Made by a program: the position numbers and the translations under genes. The notes beneath the pieces were generated by a model, which was not told where the DNA came from, searched no databases, and saw only the letters and a program-made list of their open reading frames with translations. From Pontibacter arcticus (lineage in GTDB: Bacteria > Bacteroidota > Bacteroidia > Cytophagales > Hymenobacteraceae): a stretch of 64,000 nucleotides of DNA. The stretch is from the NCBI RefSeq assembly GCF_003284895.1, contig NZ_QMDV01000002.1, positions 741,466-805,465 on the forward strand. Direction: 5' to 3'. The stretch's first letter is position 1. The number at the start of each line of letters is the position of its first letter. Shown here piece by piece: positions 43,539 to 52,987 of this stretch.

Positions 43539-45444
43539 CGAAGAACATCCACTTGATACCAAACACAAAGCTACGGCGCATGCCTGGGTAATAAGGAGTT
43601 TCTAAATATCCTGGCTCCCAAAGCTCTGAGTTGATGTGGCTCATCTTCAGGAAAATATTCAGTGTTTTGATATCGGCCGTCAGGAACACATCCAGTACCG
43701 GGTAGCCAGCTGTTTTTAACTCGTTCTGAATATAAAAATGCTGAGTTACCGGCATGTAACCATCGCCATAGTAACTGCTTGGCAAATAGGCCTGAACCCC
43801 GAACTGGCCATAAAGTGCTTTCTTAAACAACGAGCCTTCAAAGTATAACTTCGAATCCAGGAGCCATTCCGGTACTCTGATTTTGTCTGCATCTGAGGTA
43901 TTGGTGTAGGCGATAAAATTCTCGAAATGGATGGAGCCAAAACGGATATGATGTTGCAGTTCTGCTCCGAATAGGCGTTGCCTGTCTTCCTGCTGCGGCG
44001 TAAACTGTTCGTCAAAATAAAAATAACGCTTAATGTTATTGAAGTGGCCGGTTACGCGCAGAAACTGCCTTTCCCCGAACTTGCTGGCGTAGCCCACTTC
44101 CAGGCGGTCATAGACAGAGTTATTGAACCTGTCTTCGTTGTCCCAGTCAAAGTGGTTGCTAAGTATAAACGTCTCGGTTAACGACGGCGATTGCAGCACA
44201 CGCTCTATCGAACCATACGCGCCACCTAAGCGCGCTAAGGCCTTTACGCGGTAATCGCTGGGCACCTGCACCTCGCCGTTTAAAACAACTTCTGCTTTTT
44301 TATAGAAACCACTCAGTTCGCCGCCCACAAAAACCTGGTTATACGATCTGGACTGGGTTAACGTGGCCGCAATAGAATCGGCATTTGGGCGGATGGTTTG
44401 CGCAGCTTTATAGGTTAATTTCGAGTTACGGAGCTTGGCGTATACTTTGTATGAAGAAATTTTAGTGCGGCCCGTAAAACCAACAATATTTTCGAGTTCG
44501 CGGTATTTGCTCTGGTCTCTGGTCAGGCGGGTGCTGTAAAGGGCGCGCGGGTAAAAGTATACCGATGTATCGTTTGTAGCTGTGTTGATAAGCAACGGAA
44601 TGCCATCGTCGGTAAAATCATCTTCCTGAAAACCAAGATCGAACTGATGGTATACTTTCAGGTTTTCCTGGGCCAGTTTGTACATGTGCAGCAAATGGTA
44701 GGTGCTGCGTTTTTCCTGTGTTGTTGCCTGCTGCAGGTTAATAGTGCCGTTTTCGTACAGAAACAGATTATCCCGCAGGCCTTCTTCCTCGGGTCTTCGC
44801 ACGCCGCCCTGCTCTACCTGCTCGTGCCTGAACAAAGTAAAGTTGGCAAACAAGTCATATTTCTTATCTTTTGAAGTATAGTGCGAGAAAATCTTAGCAC
44901 CCCGGCCGCTGATTAAACCGTTTTCCTGGGGCGAGGTGGCCAGTTGTTTTTCCGCTGAAATGATCTGGTAAGCTGCCCCGATGTTCCAGTTTGGCGTGAT
45001 GTTGCGGGCATAAATTGCTTCAAAAACCTGTTCGCCTCGTCCGCCCTGCACATAATATAAATGCGAGTACGGCGAGCGGGTATCATAATAATTAATATTT
45101 CTGGGGTTGTAAGCGTACCTGTCAAAAGCGTGGCGGCCCAAACGCACTCCGATCTTGTTGGGCATCCGGAAAAGCAGCGGTTGCGAAGCTGTGCCGATGT
45201 TGCCCAAATGCTGGTAATAAGCCGAATCCTGGAACCAGAAGCGTTCGTTGTGGGTGTTCTGAATAGATGTATCGATTCTGGTTTCTACGTAACGGCCATT
45301 CAGCACATCCTGCTCAAAAAGCTGCAAAGTGGTTTTGGGGCTATAAACAACCTCAGTGGAGTCGTCGATTATCTGCGCTGTAGCAACCTGGCCACTGAAA
45401 ATGCCAAGTACGAGAAGTATGCGGAAGAGTAGCTTTTTGTTCAC
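43534..45444 (-). CDS. Putative outer-membrane porin
   Basis: This 636-residue protein has a signal peptide (LLFRILLVLGIFSGQVATAQ) and a long run of alternating amphipathic strands consistent with a ~16-strand beta-barrel. It ends FVFGIKWMFFD, near the aromatic end expected for outer-membrane proteins. It matches the Bacteroidota putative porin type (NKIGVRLGRHAFDRYAYNPRNINYYDTRSPYSHLYYVQGGRGEQVFEAIYARNI). It lacks a TonB plug and a SusD partner. The transported solute is unknown. Single gene, convergent with nothing; lpxK follows upstream on the same strand. Confidence 0.85.
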   Translation of the reverse strand: MNKKLLFRILLVLGIFSGQVATAQIIDDSTEVVYSPKTTLQLFEQDVLNGRYVETRIDTSIQNTHNERFWFQDSAYYQHLGNIGTASQPLLFRMPNKIGVRLGRHAFDRYAYNPRNINYYDTRSPYSHLYYVQGGRGEQVFEAIYARNITPNWNIGAAYQIISAEKQLATSPQENGLISGRGAKIFSHYTSKDKKYDLFANFTLFRHEQVEQGGVRRPEEEGLRDNLFLYENGTINLQQATTQEKRSTYHLLHMYKLAQENLKVYHQFDLGFQEDDFTDDGIPLLINTATNDTSVYFYPRALYSTRLTRDQSKYRELENIVGFTGRTKISSYKVYAKLRNSKLTYKAAQTIRPNADSIAATLTQSRSYNQVFVGGELSGFYKKAEVVLNGEVQVPSDYRVKALARLGGAYGSIERVLQSPSLTETFILSNHFDWDNEDRFNNSVYDRLEVGYASKFGERQFLRVTGHFNNIKRYFYFDEQFTPQQEDRQRLFGAELQHHIRFGSIHFENFIAYTNTSDADKIRVPEWLLDSKLYFEGSLFKKALYGQFGVQAYLPSSYYGDGYMPVTQHFYIQNELKTAGYPVLDVFLTADIKTLNIFLKMSHINSELWEPGYLETPYYPGMRRSFVFGIKWMFFD

Positions 45445-45523
45445 AGGTCAAAAATAGTCATTTTAACGCAACTACAGTAAGGTAACGCCGGGTTATAGCT
45501 TCCAGATTTGCTGCCAGGCATTT

Positions 45524-46585
45524 TTAAACGGTTTCTGTTGCCTGAAAAGTCTGTACGTGTGCCAAAAGTTGTTGATCAAAACCGGCAGCATCATCCAGGA
45601 AAACCACTTCAACCGGAATATACCCAATCGGAAGTTGCGAAGTCCGGCTAGCCAAGGCGCTGTCCTGCATTTTAACGGCATCTTTCCGCGTGGTAAGTAT
45701 ACTTGCGTTTCGATATGCTGGCTGTTGCAGCAATTGTTTCAGGTCAGTTAAGTTCTGCAACGTGTACGTATGATGATCCGGGTAATTAAGATGTTGAAGT
45801 ATGGAATAGCCCTGCCCCTGCAAATACGTAACGAGCGGCGCAGCATTGGCAATCCCGGTTAAAAGTATAATCTCCTTTCGTGCCTGGAATTGCGTGCTCA
45901 TCGCTACCGGTTTACCATATCCGAATGTTGAAAAATACACCGGCGTATCTTTACTTGTATACTTTAAGACATTTGCTTTAATGCGTTTTAGTTCAGCTAT
46001 TTCTATACTTCTGGGGCACTTGGAAACGATCACGGCATCGGCACGTTTGGCGCCATACTTCGGCTCGCGTAAAAGTCCGGCTGGCAGTACAAAATCCTTG
46101 TAAAACAAGCGGGTATAATCGGTCAGTAGAATGTAAAAAGAAGCTTGCACAGCTCTGTGTTGAAAGGCATCATCCAGTAAAAAAACCTGCGTTGCCGGTA
46201 CATGTTCCTGCATTTTAGAGATGCCTTCTACCCTGCTTTCGGCCACGGCCACGGTTACCTCCGGAAAATCGCGGTGGTACTGAAATGGCTCGTCGCCAAG
46301 TATGGCCGGCGTGGATTGGGCATCGGCAAGTATAAATCCTCTTGTTTTTCGCTTGTAGCCCCGGCTTAGCACTGCCAGTTTATAGTTGTGTAATAATCGG
46401 ATCAAATATTCTACATGCGGCGTTTTGCCTGTACCGCCCACTGTTAAGTTACCTACCACAATTACAGGTACTTTAAACCGCCTGGATGCAAGTATACCTT
46501 TAGCATAAAACCAATTGCGCAAAGCCATAATACCGCCATAAAGCAGCGCAAAAGGCCAGAGCAAAAGTTTAAGATAATGCAGCAT
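45524..46585 (-). CDS. lpxK: Tetraacyldisaccharide 4'-kinase
   Basis: This 353-residue inner-membrane kinase phosphorylates the 4' position of the lipid A disaccharide precursor. An N-terminal membrane helix (LLLWPFALLYGGIMALRNW) precedes the Walker A VGNLTVGGTGKTPHVEYLI. The HRAVQASFYILLTDY and LPAGLLREPKYGAKRADAVIVSKCP segments are characteristic. Length is typical. Translation of the small overlapping frame at its end is not credible. Single gene. Confidence 0.93.
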   Translation of the reverse strand: MLHYLKLLLWPFALLYGGIMALRNWFYAKGILASRRFKVPVIVVGNLTVGGTGKTPHVEYLIRLLHNYKLAVLSRGYKRKTRGFILADAQSTPAILGDEPFQYHRDFPEVTVAVAESRVEGISKMQEHVPATQVFLLDDAFQHRAVQASFYILLTDYTRLFYKDFVLPAGLLREPKYGAKRADAVIVSKCPRSIEIAELKRIKANVLKYTSKDTPVYFSTFGYGKPVAMSTQFQARKEIILLTGIANAAPLVTYLQGQGYSILQHLNYPDHHTYTLQNLTDLKQLLQQPAYRNASILTTRKDAVKMQDSALASRTSQLPIGYIPVEVVFLDDAAGFDQQLLAHVQTFQATETV

Positions 46586-46711
46586 TATTTAGTTTTGATA
46601 CCTCAATAAAAGTTAAATCAGAAAAGCTTAATCCAAGATTAAAATAGAAGCCTTTACTTTTTTGTAAGCAAATTTAGAATAATTTTATTGCCGACCCGCA
46701 AACAAACAAAA

Positions 46712-47812
46712 ATGGCCACTATACAGGAAGTAATTAACGTACTGGAGCAACTCGCCCCCCCCGTTTACCAGGAAAGCTACGACAACGCCACCTTGCAAAC
46801 CGGTGATGCCAGCCAGCAAGTAACAGGCGTGCTCGTTACCCTGGATTGTACCGAAGACGTGATCGAAGAAGCCCTGGAGAAAGGCTGTAACCTGATTGTA
46901 GCGCATCACCCGGTTATCTTTAAAGGCCTAAAGCAGCTTACGGGCCGTACCTATGTAGAGCGTACCATTATAAAAGCGATCCGGCATAATATTGCCATTT
47001 ACGCCTCACATACGAACCTCGACAGCGTATTAAATGGTGTAAATTCTAAGATTGCCGCCAAACTGGAGTTAAAGAACCAAACCATCCTTTCGCCGAAACC
47101 CCATACGCTCATGCAGCTGGTAACCTTTGCTCCTGTACAAAATACAGAACAGGTATTGGCAGCACTGCACAAAGCCGGAGCCGGCCAGATAGGCGATTAC
47201 AAAGATTGCAGTTTCCAGGTGCAGGGTACAGGCCGTTTTTTACCAACCGGCAATGCTGATCCTACCATTGGCCAGCCTGGTAAACCGGAACAGGTACAGG
47301 AAAGCCGCATCGAAGTCATTTTTCCGGCGCATTTGCAGCACAAAATTCTGGCGGCACTTTTTAAAGCGCATCCCTACGAAGAAGTCGCGCATTACCTGTA
47401 TACACTCGAAAACACGAACCAGGAAGTAGGCCTTGGCGTGATCGGGGAACTGGAAACGCCGCTTACAGAGTATGAGTTTTTAGGTTATCTGAAAGAGAAA
47501 ATGCAGTTGCCAGGCGTGCGTTATACTTCTGTGGGCACTAAAAGTATAAAAAAAGTGGCCGTGTGCGGTGGAGCCGGAAGCTTTCTGCTGAAAGATGCCA
47601 AACGCAAAGGCGCTGACGCGTTTGTAACCGCCGATTTAAAATACCACGAGTTTTTTGATGCCGAAGGCCAGCTTTTACTTGCTGATATCGGCCATTATGA
47701 AAGCGAGGTATTTACAAAGGAGATTTTTTATGACACGATTTCCAAAAATTTCCCTAATTTTGCAGTCTGTTTATCAACAGTGAACACTAACCCAATCAGA
47801 TACACTTTTTAA
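46712..47812 (+). CDS. Nif3-like dinuclear metal-centre protein (YbgI/Nif3 family)
   Basis: This 366-residue protein is a Nif3-family protein with the inserted PII-like middle domain (about 130-240, VTFAPVQNTEQVLAALHKAGAGQIGDYKDCSF). The metal-binding parts are ESYDNATLQTGD, LIVAHHPVIFKGLKQL, SHTNLDS and the C-terminal DIGHYESEVF. The enzyme activity is not firmly known; relatives were linked to GTP cyclohydrolase I type 2 only by misannotation. A TTG 8 codons earlier is rejected. The zinc-ribbon gene follows 5 bases after its stop, a pairing seen in many Bacteroidota. Confidence 0.9.
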   Translation: MATIQEVINVLEQLAPPVYQESYDNATLQTGDASQQVTGVLVTLDCTEDVIEEALEKGCNLIVAHHPVIFKGLKQLTGRTYVERTIIKAIRHNIAIYASHTNLDSVLNGVNSKIAAKLELKNQTILSPKPHTLMQLVTFAPVQNTEQVLAALHKAGAGQIGDYKDCSFQVQGTGRFLPTGNADPTIGQPGKPEQVQESRIEVIFPAHLQHKILAALFKAHPYEEVAHYLYTLENTNQEVGLGVIGELETPLTEYEFLGYLKEKMQLPGVRYTSVGTKSIKKVAVCGGAGSFLLKDAKRKGADAFVTADLKYHEFFDAEGQLLLADIGHYESEVFTKEIFYDTISKNFPNFAVCLSTVNTNPIRYTF

Positions 47813-47817
47813 TATAC

Positions 47818-48549
47818 ATGGAAAGTACTGTAGCCAACAAATTAGAAGCTCTTCTTAAGCTTCAGACCATCGATTCGCAGCTTGATGAAATTAGACGCGT
47901 AAGAGGCGACTTACCCGAAGAGGTTCAGGACCTGGAAGATGAAATTGAAGGCTATGAAGTAAGGGTTCGTAAGTTTGATGACGAAGTTGCCAACCTGAAT
48001 GAGTCGATCGTTCAGCGCAAACAAGCCATCAAAGATGCTGAAGTTCTCATCCGTAAGTATGAAGAGCAGCAAACGAACGTACGCAATAACCGCGAGTACG
48101 ATGCTATAACGAAAGAAGTGGAGCTTCAGAAGCTGGAAATTCAGATCGCTGAGAAAAAAATCAGGGAAGCCATTTACCAGATCGAGCAGAAAAACACGGA
48201 CATCGAAGGCACAAAGCATAAACTGGAAGAGCGCCGCAAGGACCTTGAAAACAAAAAACAGGAACTGAACCAGATCGTTTCTGAAAGCGAAGAAGAAGAA
48301 ACCGCCCTTGAAAAAGACCGCGAAGCTGCTTCAGGCCAGATCGAAGAGCGTTTGGTAAGCGCTTACAACCGTATCCGTAAAAATGTGCGCAACGGCCTGG
48401 CTGTTGTTCCGGTTAAACGTGATGCGTGTGGTGGTTGCTTTAACACCGTTCCTCCGCAGCGCCAGGCTGATATTGCAGCTCAGAAAAAAGTGATTGTTTG
48501 CGAGCACTGCGGCCGTATTCTGGCTGGTGTGGAGCAACGCGTTTTCTAA
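47818..48549 (+). CDS. Coiled-coil C4 zinc-ribbon protein
   Basis: This 243-residue protein is a long alpha-helical coiled coil (about 1-180, highly charged with heptads such as EYDAITKEVELQKLEIQIAEKK) followed by a C4 zinc ribbon: CGGC in RDACGGCFNTVPPQRQ and CEHC in VIVCEHCGRILAG. The family (zf-RING_7) resembles CT398/Cdsz-type proteins, one of which binds RNA polymerase sigma factors and secretion parts; function here is unknown. It is 5 bases behind the Nif3 gene, so they are co-transcribed, and ends in a terminator. Confidence 0.9.
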   Translation: MESTVANKLEALLKLQTIDSQLDEIRRVRGDLPEEVQDLEDEIEGYEVRVRKFDDEVANLNESIVQRKQAIKDAEVLIRKYEEQQTNVRNNREYDAITKEVELQKLEIQIAEKKIREAIYQIEQKNTDIEGTKHKLEERRKDLENKKQELNQIVSESEEEETALEKDREAASGQIEERLVSAYNRIRKNVRNGLAVVPVKRDACGGCFNTVPPQRQADIAAQKKVIVCEHCGRILAGVEQRVF

Positions 48550-48575
48550 GAAGCCGATCGCTTACAACTTATATT

Positions 48576-48607
48576 AAAAAAGGATGGCTAACCCCATCCT
48601 TTTTTTG
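48576..48607 (+). terminator. Intrinsic terminator after the zinc-ribbon gene
   Basis: AAAAAAGGATGG (48576-48587) pairs with CCATCCTTTTTTT after a 6-base loop. Confidence 0.85.
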
Positions 48608-48697
48608 TTGCCAACAAACTGTAATGCATACTTACAAAGTATAAATTTGAAGCTTTCCAAAGTATAAGCTGCGCTGCCCGCCTTAACTAATACATAT

Positions 48698-49984
48698 ATG
48701 TTTTCCGCCACCTTTGCTGCAACAGCGCTTCCTTTTTCTATTCCGGAGTTAAAACAAAAAGCGCTGGCCTGGGCAAATCAGTTTAGGTTAGTTGCTTTTT
48801 ATACTTCCAACCAGATCGACTATCCCTTCGGCGGTTTTGAGGAGTTACTGGCTGTATCTTCAGATGAGCCCATTCCGTTTGATGCACAGGAAACATTCGA
48901 AAGCCTGCGGTCGAACTTACAGGCACAACAGACAACTTGGTGTGGTTTTTTGAACTACGATCTGAAAAACCAAACGGAAAAACTTAGCAGTAATAACCCC
49001 GACCATATCGGTTTTCCAAGCATTTTTTTCTTTGAACCGGAAGTATATGTATACTTTAACACTGACATCATAAGTATAAACAGCTCAGCTAATAACATCA
49101 ACTTTATACTTTCGTCTATACTTCAAACGGAGCCGGCTACACCATCTGCTAATCTAAGTATAAATGTGCAGCAACGCGTGTCTAAAGAAAAGTACATCGC
49201 TAACGTAGAGCGTGTGCGGGCGCACATTCTAGAAGGCGATGTGTACGAGCTGAATTACTGCATGGAGTTTTATGCAAAAGAGGTTACCATCCAACCTTTG
49301 GCTTTATACCAGGCTCTGAACGAAGCTTCGCCCACTCCTTTTTCCGGGTATTTAAAGTATGAAGATAAGTATCTGCTGTGCGCTTCGCCGGAGCGGTTTT
49401 TAAAAAAAGATGGTGCGACGCTTATCTCCCAACCAATCAAAGGCACTATCAGGCGCGGCGCAACGCCCGAAGAAGACCAGCAACTCCAGCACCAGCTACG
49501 CCACGACGAAAAAGAACTGGCAGAAAACATGATGATCGTGGATCTGGTGCGCAACGACCTGAGCCGCTCCTGCGCAACCGGCACGGTAAAAGTTACGGAA
49601 ATGTTCGGTATTTACGGTTTCCGGCAGGTTTCGCAGATGATCTCCACCATCACCGGCCAACTGCGGCCTGAGAACGACTTAGTTGAAGCTTTGAAAGGCA
49701 CTTTCCCGATGGGAAGCATGACGGGCGCACCAAAAATAAGCGCCATGCAGCTGATCGAAGAACTGGAAGATACCAAACGTGGACTTTATTCCGGGGCTTT
49801 TGGCTACATCAAACCAAACCAGGACTGCGATTTTAATGTGGTGATCAGAAGCATCCAATACAACGCCTCCACTAGTTACTTGTCTTTCATGGTTGGCAGC
49901 GCCATCACTTTCGACTCCGACCCCGAACAAGAGTATGCCGAATGTTTACTGAAAGCGCAGGCCATACTAAAAGTGCTTAGCTAA
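48698..49984 (+). CDS. pabB: Aminodeoxychorismate synthase component I (anthranilate synthase-like)
   Basis: This 428-residue chorismate-binding enzyme makes aminodeoxychorismate for p-aminobenzoate and folate. The active-site domain contains VYELNYCMEFYA, LLCASPERFLKKDGATLISQPIKGTIRRG, ELAENMMIVDLVRNDLSRSC, GSMTGAPKISAMQLIEELE and GLYSGAFGYI. The N-terminal ~150 residues are short and variable, and its tryptophan-binding motif is not obvious, favouring PabB over TrpE. The pabA partner is not in the window; the pabC-like gene is at 16339. The N-terminal part is unusually dense in AAGTATA/TATACTT. Confidence 0.88.
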   Translation: MFSATFAATALPFSIPELKQKALAWANQFRLVAFYTSNQIDYPFGGFEELLAVSSDEPIPFDAQETFESLRSNLQAQQTTWCGFLNYDLKNQTEKLSSNNPDHIGFPSIFFFEPEVYVYFNTDIISINSSANNINFILSSILQTEPATPSANLSINVQQRVSKEKYIANVERVRAHILEGDVYELNYCMEFYAKEVTIQPLALYQALNEASPTPFSGYLKYEDKYLLCASPERFLKKDGATLISQPIKGTIRRGATPEEDQQLQHQLRHDEKELAENMMIVDLVRNDLSRSCATGTVKVTEMFGIYGFRQVSQMISTITGQLRPENDLVEALKGTFPMGSMTGAPKISAMQLIEELEDTKRGLYSGAFGYIKPNQDCDFNVVIRSIQYNASTSYLSFMVGSAITFDSDPEQEYAECLLKAQAILKVLS

Positions 49985-50074
49985 ACCTTTTAATGGCCTT
50001 CATCTCAGAATTTGTATCATCAAAAAGTATAAACTTTAAAGTTTTAATACTTACAAAAGTTAATGTATTCGATT

Positions 50075-50107
50075 TTCTAATTCTTAATTCTTAATTCTTA
50101 ATTCTCT
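50075..50107. repeat. Heptamer tandem array upstream of miaB
   Basis: TTCT starts at 50081, 50088, 50095 and 50102, giving tandem TTCTTAA heptamers. No inverted partner is visible. Confidence 0.7.
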
Positions 50108-50168
50108 CCTGCCATTCTGTCACGGCTTAAAATCTTCTTTGTATATTTGCAGTTGAAACAGTAGAAGT

Positions 50169-51599
50169 ATGGAGCCAATAGTAGACTTAGATTTTATAGA
50201 TAATCGCACGCCAGAACAAGCCGCTGCCTGCGATACCAAAGTAACCATTGATAGCAACACCGGAAGATCCCGTAAGTTATACATTGAGAGTTATGGTTGC
50301 GCCATGAATTTCTCTGACAGTGAAATAGTTACCTCTATCCTATTCGACCAGGGCTTTGATACGACAGCTGATATTTCGCTGGCCGATGTCGTGCTTCTGA
50401 ACACCTGCTCTATACGCGAAAAAGCGGAACAAACTGTCCGTAACCGTTTAGGCCAGATCAATTACCACAAAAAGAAAAAGCCCGGAATGGTGGTTGGTGT
50501 GCTGGGTTGTATGGCCGAGCGCCTTAAAAAATCATTACTCGAAGAAGAGAAAATTGTAGACCTGGTTGTTGGCCCGGATGCTTACCGCGACCTTCCTAAC
50601 CTGATAAACGAAGTAGATGGTGGCCAGAAAGCTGTAAACGTACTTTTATCCAGGGAAGAAACCTATGCAGATGTTACGCCTATTCGCCTGAACAGCAACG
50701 GCGTAAGCGCTTTTATCTCGATCATGCGTGGCTGCGATAATATGTGCTCTTTCTGCGTGGTACCATTTACACGTGGCCGTGAGCGTAGCCGCGATGCCCA
50801 TTCTATTGTTCGGGAAGCGCAAAACCTGGTAGACCAGGGCTACAAGGAAGTTACCCTGCTTGGCCAGAACGTAGATTCGTATAAGTGGACCTCAGAAGAC
50901 GGATTGGAGTTTGTAAACTTTGCGCAGCTTTTAGAAATGGTTGCGCTAGTTAGCCCTAATTTGCGCGTTCGTTTCTCTACTTCGCATCCAAAAGATATTT
51001 CAGACGAAGTATTATACACCATCAAAAAGTATGATAACATCTGTAAGTATATTCACCTGCCGGCGCAAAGCGGTAACTCCCGCGTGCTGGAACTGATGAA
51101 CCGTACCTACGACCGCGAATGGTACCTGAACCGCGTAGATGCTATCCGGACTATATTGGGCGAAGATTGCGGTATTTCTTCTGATATGATTGCTGGTTTC
51201 TGCACCGAAACTGAAGAAGAACACCAGGATACGCTTTCGCTGATGGATTATGTGCAGTATGATTACTCATACATGTTCTTTTATTCGGAACGCCCTGGTA
51301 CGCTGGCAGCCCGCAAACTGGAAGATGATATTCCGTTGGAAGTTAAAAAACGCCGCCTGGATGAGATCATTAACAAGCAGCGCGAAACCTCATTGGCCCG
51401 CAACAAGCGCGATATTGGCAAAGTACACCGCGTGCTGGTAGAGAACTTCTCAAAAAAATCGAAAGAGCAGTTAAGCGGCCGAAACGACCAGAACAAAGTA
51501 GTGATCTTCGATAAAAAGCATTTCAAGAAAGGTGATTACGTGGATGTGCTGGTGCATGATTGCAGCGTAGGCACTCTTTTCGGGGAAGCGTTAGATTAA
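50169..51599 (+). CDS. miaB: tRNA i6A37 methylthiotransferase
   Basis: This 476-residue radical-SAM enzyme adds the methylthio group to i6A37 of tRNAs reading UNN codons. The N-terminal cluster cysteines are in [29 protein letters not shown] and [13 protein letters not shown]. The SAM motif is CDNMCSFC in [24 protein letters not shown]-terminal TRAM domain ends the protein ([30 protein letters not shown]). The ~35-residue N-terminal extension before YIESYGC is normal for the lineage. It pairs functionally with miaE upstream. Confidence 0.95.
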   Translation: MEPIVDLDFIDNRTPEQAAACDTKVTIDSNTGRSRKLYIESYGCAMNFSDSEIVTSILFDQGFDTTADISLADVVLLNTCSIREKAEQTVRNRLGQINYHKKKKPGMVVGVLGCMAERLKKSLLEEEKIVDLVVGPDAYRDLPNLINEVDGGQKAVNVLLSREETYADVTPIRLNSNGVSAFISIMRGCDNMCSFCVVPFTRGRERSRDAHSIVREAQNLVDQGYKEVTLLGQNVDSYKWTSEDGLEFVNFAQLLEMVALVSPNLRVRFSTSHPKDISDEVLYTIKKYDNICKYIHLPAQSGNSRVLELMNRTYDREWYLNRVDAIRTILGEDCGISSDMIAGFCTETEEEHQDTLSLMDYVQYDYSYMFFYSERPGTLAARKLEDDIPLEVKKRRLDEIINKQRETSLARNKRDIGKVHRVLVENFSKKSKEQLSGRNDQNKVVIFDKKHFKKGDYVDVLVHDCSVGTLFGEALD

Positions 51600-51696
51600 T
51601 GTGCTGATTAATTAATTTGATAATGTGCTGATTAATATATTTTCAAAACAGCACATTTAACAATTTTCACATCAGCACATGAACACATTAGCACAT
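51599..51696. repeat. Inverted pair of octamer tandem arrays
   Basis: Left arm: ATGTGCTG at 51599 and 51623, 24 bases (three octamers) apart. Right arm: CACAT at 51652, 51668, 51676, 51684 and 51692, all on an 8-base grid, with CAGCACAT, the exact reverse complement of ATGTGCTG, at 51649 and 51673. The arrays start at the miaB stop codon and end 8 bases before the next gene. Confidence 0.75.
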
Positions 51697-51703
51697 TAAA
51701 TCT

Positions 51704-52987
51704 ATGCGCAACATCGATATTCAAAGTATAAAACAGCGTTTCGGGATAATCGGCAACTCGCCTGTATTAAACTATGCGATACAGGTGGCAGTGCAGGTAG
51801 CGCCCACCGATATGACTGTGCTGATAACCGGTGAAAGCGGCAGCGGAAAAGAATCATTTTCTAAGATCATTCACCACCTGAGTCCGCGCAAGCATGGGCA
51901 GTTCATAGCCATTAACTGCGGCGCTATTCCGGAAGGTACCATAGATTCTGAACTTTTCGGCCACGAGAAAGGCTCTTTTACCGGTGCTACCGAAACACGC
52001 AAGGGCTATTTTGAAGTAACTGATGGCGGCACAATTTTCCTGGATGAGATCGGGGAAATGCCGCTGGGCACGCAGGCCAGGCTCTTACGCGTACTCGAAA
52101 ATGGCGAATTTATTAAAGTAGGTTCTTCCAAAGTACAGAAAACCGATGTGCGCGTGGTAGCAGCCACTAATGTAAACCTGATCAATGCGGTGGAGAACGG
52201 GCGTTTCCGCGAAGATTTATATTACCGCCTGAACACAGTGCCAATTACGGTTCCGGCTTTGCGCGAGCGTGGCGAAGATGTATACCTGTTGTTCCGCAAA
52301 TTTGCTTCTGATTTTTCGGAAAAGTATAAAGTAAAGCCTATCACGCTTACGCCGGATGCAGTACAGGAATTGCTGAATTTCCGTTTTCCGGGCAACATCA
52401 GGCAACTCAAAAATATTGTAGAGCAAATCTCCGTGCTGGAATACGACCGTGAGGTTGATGGTGAAAAGCTGCGTAATTACCTTCCGCGCGAGCAAAGCAG
52501 TTCTTTACCGGCACTTTTAAAAAGAGAGTCGAACGCTGAGCAATCTTTTTCGGAGCGCGACCTGCTCTACAAAGTATTGTTTGATATGCGCCACGACATG
52601 GCTGATCTGAAGAAACTTGTTTTCGAGATGATCGCACATCAGCCAAATGATAAAGAAATATTAAAAGAGCACAGCCACCTTTTCGAAAACATTGAACCTG
52701 CTTACCAAAGCCGTGGTTTCCAGACCCATGAGCCAAAACCCAAGCATTCTGAGCCTTATTACCTGGCTGTAAAGCAAGCCGAACAGGAAGAATACGAGGA
52801 AGAGAAAGTAGAAGATATTCCGCACGAGGCAGCCGAAGAAAGCCTATCTTTAGAAGATAAAGAAAAAGAAATGATTCTGAAGGCGCTTAAAAAACACCAT
52901 AACAAACGCAAGTATGCCGCACAGGACCTGGGCATATCGGAGCGCACCCTTTACCGAAAATTAAAGCAGTATGACATTGAAGATTAA
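51704..52987 (+). CDS. Sigma-54-dependent transcriptional activator without receiver domain
   Basis: This 427-residue bacterial enhancer-binding protein starts directly with the AAA+ domain: Walker A GESGSGKESF, the sigma-54 contact loop written GSFTGA, Walker B GGTIFLDEIGEM and arginine-finger segment FREDLYYRLNTV. A variable acidic linker (about 270-380) leads to a Fis-type helix-turn-helix (YAAQDLGISERTLYRKLKQYDI). With no receiver or sensor domain, its control must come from elsewhere or be constitutive. Its last 17 bases overlap lptE, so the two are translationally coupled. It may serve the groES promoter region downstream, which is inference. Confidence 0.93.
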   Translation: MRNIDIQSIKQRFGIIGNSPVLNYAIQVAVQVAPTDMTVLITGESGSGKESFSKIIHHLSPRKHGQFIAINCGAIPEGTIDSELFGHEKGSFTGATETRKGYFEVTDGGTIFLDEIGEMPLGTQARLLRVLENGEFIKVGSSKVQKTDVRVVAATNVNLINAVENGRFREDLYYRLNTVPITVPALRERGEDVYLLFRKFASDFSEKYKVKPITLTPDAVQELLNFRFPGNIRQLKNIVEQISVLEYDREVDGEKLRNYLPREQSSSLPALLKRESNAEQSFSERDLLYKVLFDMRHDMADLKKLVFEMIAHQPNDKEILKEHSHLFENIEPAYQSRGFQTHEPKPKHSEPYYLAVKQAEQEEYEEEKVEDIPHEAAEESLSLEDKEKEMILKALKKHHNKRKYAAQDLGISERTLYRKLKQYDIED

